Origin: Vibrio mimicus CAIM 602
GTDB taxonomy: Bacteria > Pseudomonadota > Gammaproteobacteria > Enterobacterales > Vibrionaceae
Reading direction: 5' to 3'
Length of the DNA stretch: 64,000 nucleotides
Assembly: GCF_000338875.1 (NCBI RefSeq)
Contig: NZ_AOMO01000044.1
Coordinates: 1-64,000 of the forward strand
Shown: in pieces, positions 8,045-17,624 of the stretch
Numbering within the stretch: the first letter of the stretch is position 1
Layout: every line of letters begins with the position of its first letter
Notes under the pieces: generated by a model
What the model saw: only the letters and a program-made list of their open reading frames with translations
What the model was told of the DNA's origin: nothing
Database searches by the model: none
Program-made: the position numbers and the translations under genes

Positions 8045-8929
8045 TTAAAGATGAGGGAACAAGCGGGGTAATTCGGCGCGATCACAAGCTTGATTTAATC
8101 GACGCTGCGCGGTGTGAATATGGTTTTGCCAGTGTTCATCGTGCGCCCACATTTCAATCACTAAGGGCACCACACAGTCCAGCTCTTTCAGGTGGCGGAA
8201 TAACCCATCAAAGTCGACTTCACCTTCTCCAATCACTAAATCACGAAACTGTCCGGCTGAGTGCTCGCTCACCTTGTAAGTGTCTTTGAGATGGATCTGG
8301 GTGATGTGTGGTTTGCTTAACGAGAGTTCGGTCAGCAAGTCATAATTCCAACCAGAGATGTTGCCAACGTCCGGGTACGCCGTAAAAAAGGGCGATTGGA
8401 TCTGCCGATTTAACACTTCAAATTTGCTCAGAGCATTGAGGTAGGGCGTATCCATGATCTCGACAGCCAACATCACGCCAGCGCGCTCGGCTAAACGGGC
8501 GGCATGTTGCATGCCCTCAATAAAATGCTGATGAGTGGCTTGGTTAGCTGGCTCATAATAGACGTCATACCCCGCCAACTGGATAGTGCGAATGCCCAGT
8601 TTGTAGGCGAGGGTGATCGCCTTTTGCATAATACGCAGTGCTTCATCGCGCAGCGCTGGATCGGCCGAACCAAAAGGAAACTTGCGATGAGCACTGAGGC
8701 ACATGGATTGCAGTGGCACTCCATAATCCTCACAAAGACGGCGCAACGGGTAAATGGTTGCATCATCCCAATCTAAGCGGCTGCGGCGTTCTTCACTTTC
8801 ATCCACAGAGATTTCCAGAAAATCGAAACCGAGTTCTTTGGTGCAGGCAAGTTTCTCATCCCAACTTAACGTGTTTGGCAGTGCTTTTTCATACAAGCCG
8901 ACACGGTGGCGCAGTAAATGTTGATACAT
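8045..8929 (-). CDS. ulaE: L-xylulose/L-ribulose 5-phosphate 3-epimerase UlaE
   Basis: UlaE converts L-xylulose-5-phosphate to L-ribulose-5-phosphate in ascorbate breakdown. The 294-residue TIM-barrel protein begins MYQHLLRHRVGLYEKALPNT and has EISVDESEERRSRLDW, AVEIMDT and IHLKDTYKV, which match the UlaE/SgbU family and carry its metal-binding Glu, Asp and His. GGGAGC precedes the ATG. It is the last gene of the minus-strand ula operon, 12 bases after ulaD. Confidence 0.93.
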   Translation of the reverse strand: MYQHLLRHRVGLYEKALPNTLSWDEKLACTKELGFDFLEISVDESEERRSRLDWDDATIYPLRRLCEDYGVPLQSMCLSAHRKFPFGSADPALRDEALRIMQKAITLAYKLGIRTIQLAGYDVYYEPANQATHQHFIEGMQHAARLAERAGVMLAVEIMDTPYLNALSKFEVLNRQIQSPFFTAYPDVGNISGWNYDLLTELSLSKPHITQIHLKDTYKVSEHSAGQFRDLVIGEGEVDFDGLFRHLKELDCVVPLVIEMWAHDEHWQNHIHTAQRRLNQACDRAELPRLFPHL

Positions 8930-8941
8930 GATGGGCTCCCG

Positions 8942-9589
8942 TTATGGCCAGAAACGGTCGATCTGTTCACGTAGGGCAGCGGCGGTTTGTTGACCTTCTG
9001 CGCCTGCTAAAGCACGCCCGGCAATAAAGGTTTTGGTTTTGATCCCTTCAAACAGGTAAATATCTTCCGGAACAATGCCGCCAGTAATCGAAAGTTCAAT
9101 ACCCAGCGCAGAAAGCTGGCGCATTTTGTCGAGATCTTCCGTTGTCCAACCAATACCTGCTAATTCCGCATCACGCGAGCGGTGGTAAATCGCTTGAGTT
9201 ATGCCTAAATCAACCCAGGCTTTAGCATCTTGCATCGTCCAGTTGCCATAAATCTCGATTTGAATTTCGCCATTCAGCTCATCCGCCACTTTTTTACACG
9301 CTGCAATGGTGGCGATGTGCGCGGCAGCCGACACGGTGATCCAATCCGCACCCGCTTCAAATGCCATGCGCGATAAAATTGCTCCGCCGTCCGTGGTTTT
9401 CATATCACACACTAGAATGTGTTCCGGATGATTGCTGCGCAGAGTCGAAACCGCCTTCATGCCTTCTGCGAAAGCCAAAATGGTGCCGACTTCAATTACA
9501 TCAACGTAGCTGGCGACATTGCTGGCCACGGCAAGCGCATCAGAAAGGTTGGTTTGGTCGAGGGCGATTTGAATCATTGGTTTGGTCAT
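8942..9589 (-). CDS. ulaD: 3-keto-L-gulonate-6-phosphate decarboxylase UlaD
   Basis: UlaD decarboxylates 3-keto-L-gulonate-6-phosphate to L-xylulose-5-phosphate. The 215-residue protein belongs to the OMP decarboxylase suprafamily. Glu33, Asp62, Lys64 and Asp67 (CDMKTTDGGA) sit at the positions known for the E. coli enzyme, and a phosphate-binding SITGGI loop is present near the C terminus. Tightly spaced with its neighbours (5 and 12 bases). Confidence 0.95.
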   Translation of the reverse strand: MTKPMIQIALDQTNLSDALAVASNVASYVDVIEVGTILAFAEGMKAVSTLRSNHPEHILVCDMKTTDGGAILSRMAFEAGADWITVSAAAHIATIAACKKVADELNGEIQIEIYGNWTMQDAKAWVDLGITQAIYHRSRDAELAGIGWTTEDLDKMRQLSALGIELSITGGIVPEDIYLFEGIKTKTFIAGRALAGAEGQQTAAALREQIDRFWP

Positions 9590-9594
9590 GGTGT

Positions 9595-10416
9595 TTATCC
9601 TTGAATATGTTCACGTATCAGTTGAGCAAGCCCAGCGTGGTTGTTATCGGTAGGGCAAAGGTTGCGCGCGTAAGATTTCACGGTGTCATCGGCATTGGCC
9701 ATGGCAACGCCGTGGCCGGCATAGCGCAGCATGGAGATGTCATTGTGGTTATCGCCAACCGCCATCACATGGTTGGCAGCGTAGCCGAGCTGGGTTACGT
9801 ATTGCGCAAGGCGATCGCCTTTGCTGTTGCCTTTGGCAGCAAAATCAATGCGGTTGGACCAAGAGCGCTCACCATTAAAACGGGCATTCACCCACGGATG
9901 CTCTAGGAGTCGTTCGACCGAGCTTGGCAAACCTTCGACGACAAATTTCCACACAAATTCAGACTCACGAGCGGTTTGATGAAAGGAGTCGATGGCATAA
10001 ATTTGCGGCGGATGAGTGAGAGAAGCCGCTTGCGCCCATTTTTCCAATGCCTGCATGTAGGCAACGGGGCTGCGCTGTGAGTAAGTCATCGCGTCTTTGA
10101 TGTACATCACCAGCTTGAGCTGAAACTCTTGTGCCAAATCGATAAAGGTCAGTGCATCTTGTTTATCGATCGCGTTGTGTTGCAGCACTGTTTCGCTCGC
10201 GTAGTCATACACATAAGTGCCGTTGCAACAGATGATGGGAGTGGTGAGTTCCAGTTCATCGTAGTAAGGGCGCGCCGCCGTGTGGTGGCGACCAGTGACG
10301 ATCAGCACATGGCAATGCTGCTGAGCCGCATGAATCGCCTCTTTAACTTGCGGATGGATGGTGTGATCGTCACTGAGTACGGTGCCATCCAGATCTAAGG
10401 CGAGCACTTTATACAT
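9595..10416 (-). CDS. Cof-type HAD phosphatase within the ula operon
   Basis: A 273-residue haloacid dehalogenase-superfamily hydrolase of the Cof/YidA kind. Motif I is LALDLDGTVLSDD, motif II is VTGRH, motif III the Lys in AAKGNSKGDR, and motif IV is AVGDNHNDISML. Such enzymes dephosphorylate small sugar phosphates. Being 5 bases from both ulaD and ulaF, it is co-expressed with ascorbate breakdown, perhaps to relieve sugar-phosphate build-up. E. coli ula has no such gene. The substrate is not known. Confidence 0.88.
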   Translation of the reverse strand: MYKVLALDLDGTVLSDDHTIHPQVKEAIHAAQQHCHVLIVTGRHHTAARPYYDELELTTPIICCNGTYVYDYASETVLQHNAIDKQDALTFIDLAQEFQLKLVMYIKDAMTYSQRSPVAYMQALEKWAQAASLTHPPQIYAIDSFHQTARESEFVWKFVVEGLPSSVERLLEHPWVNARFNGERSWSNRIDFAAKGNSKGDRLAQYVTQLGYAANHVMAVGDNHNDISMLRYAGHGVAMANADDTVKSYARNLCPTDNNHAGLAQLIREHIQG

Positions 10417-10421
10417 AGCGA

Positions 10422-11114
10422 TTACCTCTGGCCGTAGTAAGCGTTCGCGCCGTGTTTGCGCAGGTAGTGTTTATCGGACAATTCGGGCTGAATTTTTATG
10501 CCGCTATTGAGCGAACGGGTTGCCAGTGCCATAGCGGAAATCTCTTCCAGCACCACGGCGTTATGCACAGCGTCATCCGCATCTTTTCCCCAAGAGAAAG
10601 GCGCGTGTCCGGCCACAATCACGCTCGGTACCGCCATTGGGTCGATATGGCGATGGCGAAACTCTTCGACGATCACTAGGCCAGTGTTTTTTTCGTACTC
10701 ACCAGCAATTTCGCTGTGCGAAAGCTTACGTGTGCAGGGAATATCGCCGTAAAAGTAATCGGCATGGGTTGTACCGAGCGCGGGAATATCGATGCCAGCT
10801 TGAGCCCAAATAGTGGCACTGCGCGAGTGGGTATGCACTACGCCCCCGACTTCTGGGAAGGCGCGATAGATTTCAATATGGGTTGCGGTATCGCTTGATG
10901 GGTTCAATTTGCCTTCCACTACTTTGCCCGTGAGATCGACAATCACCATATCCTCGGCACGCATTACATCGTACTCTACGCCGCTTGGTTTAATCGCCAG
11001 TACGCCGCGCTCACGGTCAATTTCCGATACATTGCCCCACGTAAAAGTCACTAAACCGTATTTAGGCAGTTTGAGATTGGCGTCGAGCACGCGCTGTTTC
11101 AGTTCGCTGTACAT
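10422..11114 (-). CDS. ulaF: L-ribulose-5-phosphate 4-epimerase UlaF
   Basis: This class II aldolase-fold enzyme makes D-xylulose-5-phosphate, the entry to the pentose phosphate pathway. The 230-residue protein has [30 protein letters not shown] and the zinc-binding VVHTHSR, with a later His in [11 protein letters not shown]. It also matches AraD, but no arabinose genes are nearby and the ula context decides the name. Spaced 9 bases from ulaC. Confidence 0.93.
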   Translation of the reverse strand: MYSELKQRVLDANLKLPKYGLVTFTWGNVSEIDRERGVLAIKPSGVEYDVMRAEDMVIVDLTGKVVEGKLNPSSDTATHIEIYRAFPEVGGVVHTHSRSATIWAQAGIDIPALGTTHADYFYGDIPCTRKLSHSEIAGEYEKNTGLVIVEEFRHRHIDPMAVPSVIVAGHAPFSWGKDADDAVHNAVVLEEISAMALATRSLNSGIKIQPELSDKHYLRKHGANAYYGQR

Positions 11115-11123
11115 GTCTCCCTC

Positions 11124-11630
11124 CTACGCGATGTGCGCTAATTCTTGTTGGGCAGAAGTTTGTTGCGAGAGGGCTTGGTCGATCACGGCAAAGACTTGCT
11201 GTTTATCGCGGCAGCGGCGCAGCTTATCCAGATCGACTCCGGTGTCGCTGTTCTCATCATCCAGCACTTGCGTGACTTCCATCAGGCCTTCCATATGCTC
11301 ATCCGAAGAGCTGCCCGCTAAGGTGATCAGCACATCCACTGGTTCCTCTTCACCTTCGAAATAGATAGGGTTTTGCAATGTCACTAGCGCAAAGGCGGTT
11401 TTCAACACGCCGTTTTCAGGGCGCGCATGGGGCAGGGCAAGATTGGGTGCGATGCAGATGTAGGGGCCGAGCTGCTCGACACTGGCAATGATCGCCTCGT
11501 GATAGGCTGGCGTAATCGCGCCAGAGGCGATCAACATATCGGTGCCAATTTTGATCGCCTCACGCCAGTTATCGGCTTTGGCTTGCAATTGGATTGAGTT
11601 GTTCTCGATTAAGGATTGTTTGAGTCCCAT
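11124..11630 (-). CDS. ulaC: PTS ascorbate-specific IIA component UlaC
   Basis: UlaC passes phosphate from HPr to the IIB domain of the ascorbate transporter. The start at 11630 is chosen because GGAG lies eight bases upstream and the 168-residue product aligns with the mannitol-type IIA family from its first residue (MGLKQSLIEN). His68 in LALPHARPEN is the expected phosphorylated residue. The C terminus extends a little beyond the usual IIA domain. Confidence 0.92.
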   Translation of the reverse strand: MGLKQSLIENNSIQLQAKADNWREAIKIGTDMLIASGAITPAYHEAIIASVEQLGPYICIAPNLALPHARPENGVLKTAFALVTLQNPIYFEGEEEPVDVLITLAGSSSDEHMEGLMEVTQVLDDENSDTGVDLDKLRRCRDKQQVFAVIDQALSQQTSAQQELAHIA

Positions 11631-11680
11631 GTTTCTATCTCCAGAGTAGAGCTGATGAAACCAGCTTCTTATTGTCGTAG

Positions 11681-11719
11681 GGTGGGCGGAAAGAAACGAA
11701 GGAGGCATCGCTTCCCACC
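11681..11719 (-). other. Intercistronic stem-loop between ulaAB and ulaC
   Basis: GGTGGG (11681-11686) pairs with CCCACC (11714-11719) in the 99-base gap, the only long gap inside the operon. A smaller GCTG/CAGC hairpin lies at 11651-11665. Such structures often adjust mRNA stability between transporter and enzyme genes; the role here is inferred. Confidence 0.4.
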
Positions 11720-11729
11720 GCCAGTCGAG

Positions 11730-13490
11730 TTATCGAATTTTCACAAAATGGTTATTGATGATATCGAGCAGTTCATTGCCAAAGGAATTCGGGTTGAGCA
11801 TGTTCTGCACGCCTAGAACAAACTTGCCTTCACCTGGTTCCATCTCGGCCGACAGATGTTTCGAGGAGACGATGATGTCGGTGGTCGCGAGTTTGGATTT
11901 GTAATCAGAGACCGCGCAAGAATCCATTACGTGGGGAATGCCTTTTTGCTCCAGATACTTGCCGATTTTCATCTTCATCATCATCGATGAACCTTGGCCG
12001 TTACCGCATACCGCCAGAATACTGACTGGACGTGTGTCTTGCGCCGCTTGCAATGCTTGCTCAACCGCTTCAATCACTTCCGGCTCCTCGCTGACGGTGA
12101 TGCTGCCTTGTGCATCTTCTTCGGCTCGTAGCTGTTTTGAGGCAAAGAACATGTAGACCAAAGCCAGTGCAACCAGCACGAAGAAGAAGAGTTTAGACGC
12201 TGATAAACCTTGCATAATTGGCGGGAAGACCAGAGCCCAGTCGGCCATGCCCATCCAGCCACTGAATTCCGTACCTTGCTGGGTGAAGAGATGAATCGCC
12301 CAAGCTGAGCCGAGCACTTCGATAATGCCCATCACAAAACAGATCTTCATGACCGCTTTCCAACCACCAAAATGGTTAGCAAATACGCCGATGGTCGCGT
12401 TAGAGAAGAACATAGGAATGAAGCCGGGGATGATCATGATTGGCGCATTAAAGGCCAGCATGGCCAAGACTGCTGCAAACTGGCCGAGAGCGCCCCACAT
12501 AAAGCCAAACACCATGGCGTTAGGAGAGAAAGCGTAGATCGCCGCACAGTCAATCGCGAGTACCGCATTAGGAATGACGCGCTCGGAGATGCCTTTGAAC
12601 GCTTCGGACAACTCGGCGACAAACATGCGCACACCTGCAACAATCACTTGAATTGCTACCGCGAATTTAAGACCGGTTTCAAGGATGTAGATACTCCAGT
12701 GAGTTGAACCCGCCATCTGTTGCAGATTATCAAGGCCGAAGGAGAGCAGAATGATCCCGAAGAACACCGTCATCACAATCGCGGTGGCAGCGATGCTGTC
12801 GTGGAAAATATGCAGCCATTTAGGCAGTTGCAGGTGATCAACACTGTCTTTTTTATCCCCCAATTTGGGAGCGATTTTGGTGGCGATCCATGAAGCGACT
12901 TGCTGTTGGTGGCCGATGGAGAAACCCGCGCCGCCAGTGACTTCTTCGGTCGGTTTGAACATGATGTTAGAAGAGATACCCCAGTAGAGCGCCATCAATA
13001 CCGCCGAATAAATGATGGTTTCCCACATGCCAGCGCCGAGCACAAAGTAGAACACCGCAATCAACCCCGCTTGCTGGAACATGATGTGTCCAGTCAACAT
13101 GATGGTACGAATGCCGGTGTAGCGGCGAAACAGCACCAAAAGAATGTTGAGCGCCAACGCCAGTAGTACGGCGTAACCTACCCATGAATAGTTGTCCCCC
13201 ATGGTTTCCATGGTGGCCATCATCGAGGTGTAGGGGTCAATCACCGAACCCGTTAATCCGTGGTATTGCGACAGTTTTTCAATCACAGGTTTAAAGCCTG
13301 CCACCAGTGTGCCTGCGCCCACTTGTACCAGCATGAAACCCACGATGGTTTTTATCGAACCTTTAATGATGGTTGTCGCATCGCGTCTTAGCAGCCAATA
13401 ACCGATTAAGGTCACCAATCCCAGCAGCAAGGGAGCTTTGGTCATTACTTGGCTGTAAAAAATATAGAAAACGTCGTACAAGAACTCCAT
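11730..13490 (-). CDS. ulaA: PTS ascorbate-specific IIC-IIB fusion (UlaA-UlaB)
   Basis: This 586-residue inner-membrane protein joins the ascorbate permease (UlaA/SgaT, about residues 1-450, with some eleven hydrophobic segments) to the IIB phosphotransfer domain (UlaB, about 485-586). The IIB active-site Cys495 lies in [13 protein letters not shown]. In E. coli these are two proteins of about 465 and 101 residues; the fusion is one ORF here, joined by an acidic linker. AAGGG precedes the ATG. It is the first gene of the minus-strand operon and faces ulaR. Confidence 0.94.
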   Translation of the reverse strand: MEFLYDVFYIFYSQVMTKAPLLLGLVTLIGYWLLRRDATTIIKGSIKTIVGFMLVQVGAGTLVAGFKPVIEKLSQYHGLTGSVIDPYTSMMATMETMGDNYSWVGYAVLLALALNILLVLFRRYTGIRTIMLTGHIMFQQAGLIAVFYFVLGAGMWETIIYSAVLMALYWGISSNIMFKPTEEVTGGAGFSIGHQQQVASWIATKIAPKLGDKKDSVDHLQLPKWLHIFHDSIAATAIVMTVFFGIILLSFGLDNLQQMAGSTHWSIYILETGLKFAVAIQVIVAGVRMFVAELSEAFKGISERVIPNAVLAIDCAAIYAFSPNAMVFGFMWGALGQFAAVLAMLAFNAPIMIIPGFIPMFFSNATIGVFANHFGGWKAVMKICFVMGIIEVLGSAWAIHLFTQQGTEFSGWMGMADWALVFPPIMQGLSASKLFFFVLVALALVYMFFASKQLRAEEDAQGSITVSEEPEVIEAVEQALQAAQDTRPVSILAVCGNGQGSSMMMKMKIGKYLEQKGIPHVMDSCAVSDYKSKLATTDIIVSSKHLSAEMEPGEGKFVLGVQNMLNPNSFGNELLDIINNHFVKIR

Positions 13491-13579
13491 ATCTTTACCC
13501 TTAGTTGTTTTGATGTAGGAAGAGTGATTTTATGTGGTGCGTAAAATCGACCCCTTTTGCTCACGGAATAAACTTTAAC

Positions 13580-13623
13580 AATCAAAAGTAATCATTCAAT
13601 GCTCATTTGTGATTATTTTGATT
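13580..13623 (-). promoter_or_regulatory. Candidate UlaR operator for the ulaAB operon
   Basis: AATCA occurs at 13580 and 13590, ten bases apart, and its reverse complement TGATT at 13610 and 13619, nine apart. Together they form a near-palindrome of two half-sites each side, centred near 13602. DeoR-family regulators bind such repeated sites, and the same AATCA unit recurs before ulaR. The link to UlaR is inference. Confidence 0.5.
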
Positions 13624-13750
13624 TTTATCAATTTTGGTCAAAAGAAAACCATACAAATGATAGGTAGATCACCATGATTTAATTAAATGATTTAAAATCA
13701 ATAATTTAAATTTATTTGTGATAAATGTATGATTTCTATGCGGAGAAAGT

Positions 13751-13779
13751 TTGACAAGTTTACGGGTGATTAATAGAAT
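13751..13779 (+). promoter_or_regulatory. Sigma-70 promoter of ulaR
   Basis: A perfect -35 TTGACA (13751-13756), 17-base spacer and -10 TAGAAT (13774-13779) precede ulaR by 76 bases. A strong match to consensus. Confidence 0.75.
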
Positions 13780-13812
13780 CAAATTCAATCAAGTTTAATC
13801 ACCAAGTAATCA
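13777..13812 (+). promoter_or_regulatory. Four phased AATCA repeats over the ulaR start of transcription
   Basis: AATCA begins at 13777, 13787, 13797 and 13808, so the copies lie on one face of the helix. They overlap the -10 and the initial transcribed region, where a bound repressor would block ulaR expression. Autoregulation by UlaR is inferred. Confidence 0.5.
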
Positions 13813-13855
13813 CTAAGTAGACATTCGGTGAGTTTTTTCTCAGTTAGGTGATGGT

Positions 13856-14611
13856 ATGAATGAAGTCCAAAGACATAACGGCATTTTATCTCTGCTTGAA
13901 GAGAGTCAAGCGATTAACGTTTCGCACATTATTGAGCGCTTTAATGTTTCTCCGGCCACGGCGCGGCGTGATATCGCCAAGCTCGATGAGCTAGGTAAGC
14001 TGCGCAAAGTGCGTAATGGGGCAGAGCGCATTGAAACCCAAAAAAGAAAGTGGTCACCGCTGAATATCAACAGCACAGAGCATTATGAAGAAAAATCACT
14101 GATCGCTTTGAAAGCGGCTGAGCTGTGCCAACCGGGCGATAGCGTGGTGATCAACTGTGGTTCGACCGCCTTTTTGCTGGGTCAGCAGTTGTGTGGCGAA
14201 AAAGTGCAGATAGTGACCAACTATTTTCCTTTGGCGAGCTATCTGATTAACGAAGATCACGACGATGTGATCATCATTGGCGGGCAATACAATCGAGCGC
14301 AAAGCATTTTCCTCAATCCTGCGCCGGATTCACTCGGTAGTTACGCAGGAAACTGGATGTTTACCTCTGGCAAAGGGCTAACCGAAGCCGGATTGTATAA
14401 AACCGATATGCTCACGGCCGTTGCCGAACAGCAGATGCTCGAGCAGATCGATAAGCTGGTGGTCGTGGTGGACAGTTCAAAAGTCGGGCAACGTACCGGT
14501 ATGCTGTTTTGCCCTACCAGCAAAATTGACATCGTCATCACAGGTAAAAATGCGAATGCGCAAGTGGTGAAAGCCCTTGAAGCGCAAGGAACGCAAGTCA
14601 TTTTAGTGTAG
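13856..14611 (+). CDS. ulaR: DeoR-family repressor of ascorbate genes, UlaR
   Basis: A 251-residue DeoR-family regulator, the same length as E. coli UlaR. The N-terminal winged HTH (residues 1-55) has INVSHIIERFNVSPATARRD, and the C-terminal sugar-phosphate sensor domain has VINCGSTAFLLG. AGGTG precedes the ATG at 13856. It lies divergently from ulaAB and upstream of ulaG, and is likely to sense L-ascorbate-6-phosphate as in E. coli. Confidence 0.92.
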   Translation: MNEVQRHNGILSLLEESQAINVSHIIERFNVSPATARRDIAKLDELGKLRKVRNGAERIETQKRKWSPLNINSTEHYEEKSLIALKAAELCQPGDSVVINCGSTAFLLGQQLCGEKVQIVTNYFPLASYLINEDHDDVIIIGGQYNRAQSIFLNPAPDSLGSYAGNWMFTSGKGLTEAGLYKTDMLTAVAEQQMLEQIDKLVVVVDSSKVGQRTGMLFCPTSKIDIVITGKNANAQVVKALEAQGTQVILV

Positions 14612-14712
14612 CGTTTCACTCACTTTTACCAAATTAAAATAACCAACCCAACCGCCAGTGCCAATCCTCAGGGTTTCGGCGCTTGGTTCCCTACATCCTA
14701 AATTTATCTTAA

Positions 14713-15804
<1,092 letters not shown>

Positions 15805-15827
15805 ATATTCGACATATATTGTTGTAC

Positions 15828-15862
15828 GACGGCCTCGGTGTATATCGGAGGCCGTCTTATTA
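15828..15862 (+). terminator. Rho-independent terminator after ulaG
   Basis: GACGGCCTC (15828-15836) pairs perfectly with GAGGCCGTC (15848-15856), followed by TTATTAT. Marks the end of the ula region. Confidence 0.85.
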
Positions 15863-15931
15863 TAACTTATAGTGGGAAATTGATAGCTATAGGTATTTGA
15901 GTAAAGAGTATTGTCAAAACCAAATACACGA

Positions 15932-16153
15932 TTACTTTTGGCGTAACCATTTTTTCAAGAAATCAACAGCGGCCATAGTTGTTGAATCTGATGTGCAGAA
16001 AATTAACGAGAGGCCAAAAAGTTTTCTGCCGACACAATAGCTAGACTCAAGTGGGAAGTAAGCGAAAAAATGTAGTCTCTTCAGCCAGGTATAACAGTTT
16101 ATGTGATCGTCTTCTGGAGCAACGTTTAATTCAACATAATTAGCCAGTATCAC
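15932..16153 (-). CDS. Weak 73-residue ORF, possible gene remnant
   Basis: Starts with GTG at 16153 and has no visible ribosome binding site. The product (LANYVELNVAPEDDHINCYT at its start) has a plausible amino-acid make-up but matches nothing I recognise. It could be the tail of a decayed gene at the island edge or a chance ORF. Confidence 0.25.
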   Translation of the reverse strand: MILANYVELNVAPEDDHINCYTWLKRLHFFAYFPLESSYCVGRKLFGLSLIFCTSDSTTMAAVDFLKKWLRQK

Positions 16154-16576
16154 TTATTGTTACGGTTAATCATCAGTCTGATGATTAACGCTATATTGTT
16201 CATCTTCTACATTTTGTGCCAGAGATTCGCTGCTCGGATTTATTAATTTTTGATGCTATTATGCCTGTGAAAAACTACAACTGCTTATCGCGGCTCCTAA
16301 TATAATGTCCGTAATGTTGGTTATTGAGATTAAATTAAATTTTGACATGTTGAATAGTGAATCACTATCAAGATGATGTTTTATATCTTATTGTTTTTAA
16401 TTTATCCAGTAAACGCTGTAATAATAGAGATTTAAGTTTTTTATTGTGGGTAATAACTTAATTTGTATGTGATTTTTATTTATTTCTATTTTAGAGAACG
16501 GATAGCCACAAAAAATGACCGATTTTTTGTGTGAGAGTACCAAGTTTCCCTTAAAAATTAATTAATAAAAATTCAA

Positions 16577-16618
16577 TGTGATCAACTTCGCATAATTAAG
16601 GACACTTTGGATTATAGT
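16577..16618 (+). promoter_or_regulatory. CRP-like site and promoter for fucR
   Basis: TGTGATCAACTTCGCA (16577-16592) differs from the CRP core TGTGA-N6-TCACA at one base. A -10-like TATAGT at 16613-16618 puts the site centre about 41 bases before the predicted start of transcription, the class II position. Catabolite activation of fucR is inferred. Confidence 0.5.
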
Positions 16619-16657
16619 TGTAGTTAAAACAAGCTGAATCAGAAAAGAGAGAGCTGT

Positions 16658-17368
16658 GTGCATACCGCGAGTCGGGCGAATCACATCCTTAGTGTAGTTG
16701 ACAAAGTCGGCCGAGTTTCAGTTGTCGAGCTAGCAAGGGAGTTAAATGTTTCTCCTGAGACTATCAGGAGAGATTTGAAGGTGCTTGACAGTAAAGGAGA
16801 GGTAACCCGAATTCATGGAGGGGCAGTGATGAAAAGCTACCGAGATGAGGGGATATCATTCAATGAACGGGTAAATCACAATATTGATGATAAAAGAATT
16901 TTAGTAAAAGAAGTTATCTCTCATATTTTTAAAGGCGCTGCGATTGGGTTGGATGCGAGTTCTACCAGTTGGTTGGTCGCTCAGGCACTGCCGAATATTC
17001 ATTGTACAGTTGTAACTAATTCGATTAACAATATTAATATATTGAGTGGAAAGCATAATGTTAATGTAATTTGTATAGGAGGACGTTTATCGGAAAAGTA
17101 TAAAGCGTTTTATGGAACGATTGCTAGAAATACTCTGTCTGAGATGGCGTTGGATTTTTGTGTAATCTCTTGTGTGGGTTTCGATGAACATTCTGGTGTA
17201 TGGGATTCTAATGAGTATAATTATGAAATTAAGCGAGAATTCATTCAGGTTTCCGATAAGGTTATTTTATTGGCCGATAAAAGCAAATATAAAAAGAAAA
17301 GCTTGTTAAGAATATGTGGATTGGATGAGGTGGATATTTTAGTGTCTAATGCGGAAGTGATTTTTTAA
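16658..17368 (+). CDS. fucR: DeoR-family regulator of the fucose genes
   Basis: A 236-residue DeoR-family protein. The N-terminal HTH has VSVVELARELNVSPETIRRD and the sensor domain has GLDASSTSWLVAQ. Its start is GTG at 16658, with an AGAGAGAG run upstream. E. coli FucR is a DeoR-family activator that responds to L-fuculose-1-phosphate, and this gene heads the fuc cluster, so the same job is inferred. The coding sequence is more AT-rich than the neighbouring ula genes, a sign of transfer. Confidence 0.82.
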   Translation: MHTASRANHILSVVDKVGRVSVVELARELNVSPETIRRDLKVLDSKGEVTRIHGGAVMKSYRDEGISFNERVNHNIDDKRILVKEVISHIFKGAAIGLDASSTSWLVAQALPNIHCTVVTNSINNINILSGKHNVNVICIGGRLSEKYKAFYGTIARNTLSEMALDFCVISCVGFDEHSGVWDSNEYNYEIKREFIQVSDKVILLADKSKYKKKSLLRICGLDEVDILVSNAEVIF

Positions 17369-17422
17369 TAAATAAAATATTGTTCATGTGTAAACTGTAT
17401 TTTTATTTTTTATAAAATTGAT

Positions 17423-17448
17423 GAATATGCCGAATATGCCATGGCATA
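17423..17448 (+). promoter_or_regulatory. Candidate FucR operator: tandem GAATATGCC plus palindrome
   Basis: GAATATGCC is repeated without a gap at 17423-17431 and 17432-17440, and the second copy continues into TATGCCATGGCATA (17435-17448), a perfect 14-bp palindrome. It lies between fucR and fucI, about 175 bases before fucI. A regulator site for the fuc operon is the likeliest reading; binding is not shown. Confidence 0.5.
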
Positions 17449-17624
17449 AATCAAGTAGGTGGCTCTGAGGCTCAAGCTTCTAACTTTCAATTCGCTTCTA
17501 TTGTTGCATTCAGTGTATTTCGGTTTGTCTCTCCACGGTTGGTTTTTTTATCTGATCTACTTTGGCCTTAAGGGCTATCAAATAAAAGAATAATTCAACA
17601 TAACGTGAAATAAGAGAACGTAAA

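Larger units (their letters stand above)
13491..13855. other. Divergent ulaAB-ulaR control region
   Basis: A 365-base AT-rich region between two divergent transcription units. It holds the AATCA operator candidates, the ulaR promoter, and another TGATT/AATCA pair at 13688-13700. I could not assign the ulaAB promoter or a convincing CRP site. Confidence 0.6.
15863..16657. other. AT-rich junction between ula genes and fucose island
   Basis: About 800 bases that become very AT-rich after 16290, unlike the genes on the left. It holds one weak minus-strand ORF (15932-16153) and, at its right end, the fucR promoter with a CRP-like site. The composition change and the break in content fit an island boundary, but I see no integrase, attachment repeat or tRNA. 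Confidence 0.55.

Noticed and set aside
7888..8085. N-terminal extension of the 143-residue hypothetical protein
   Set aside because: It translates three hairpins and the antisense of a small ORF; the ATG at 7887 begins the protein-like part.
13604..13735. CRP sites near ulaAB (TGTGATTATTTTGATT and TGTGATAAATGTATGA)
   Set aside because: Only the left half matches; the right half does not resemble TCACA.
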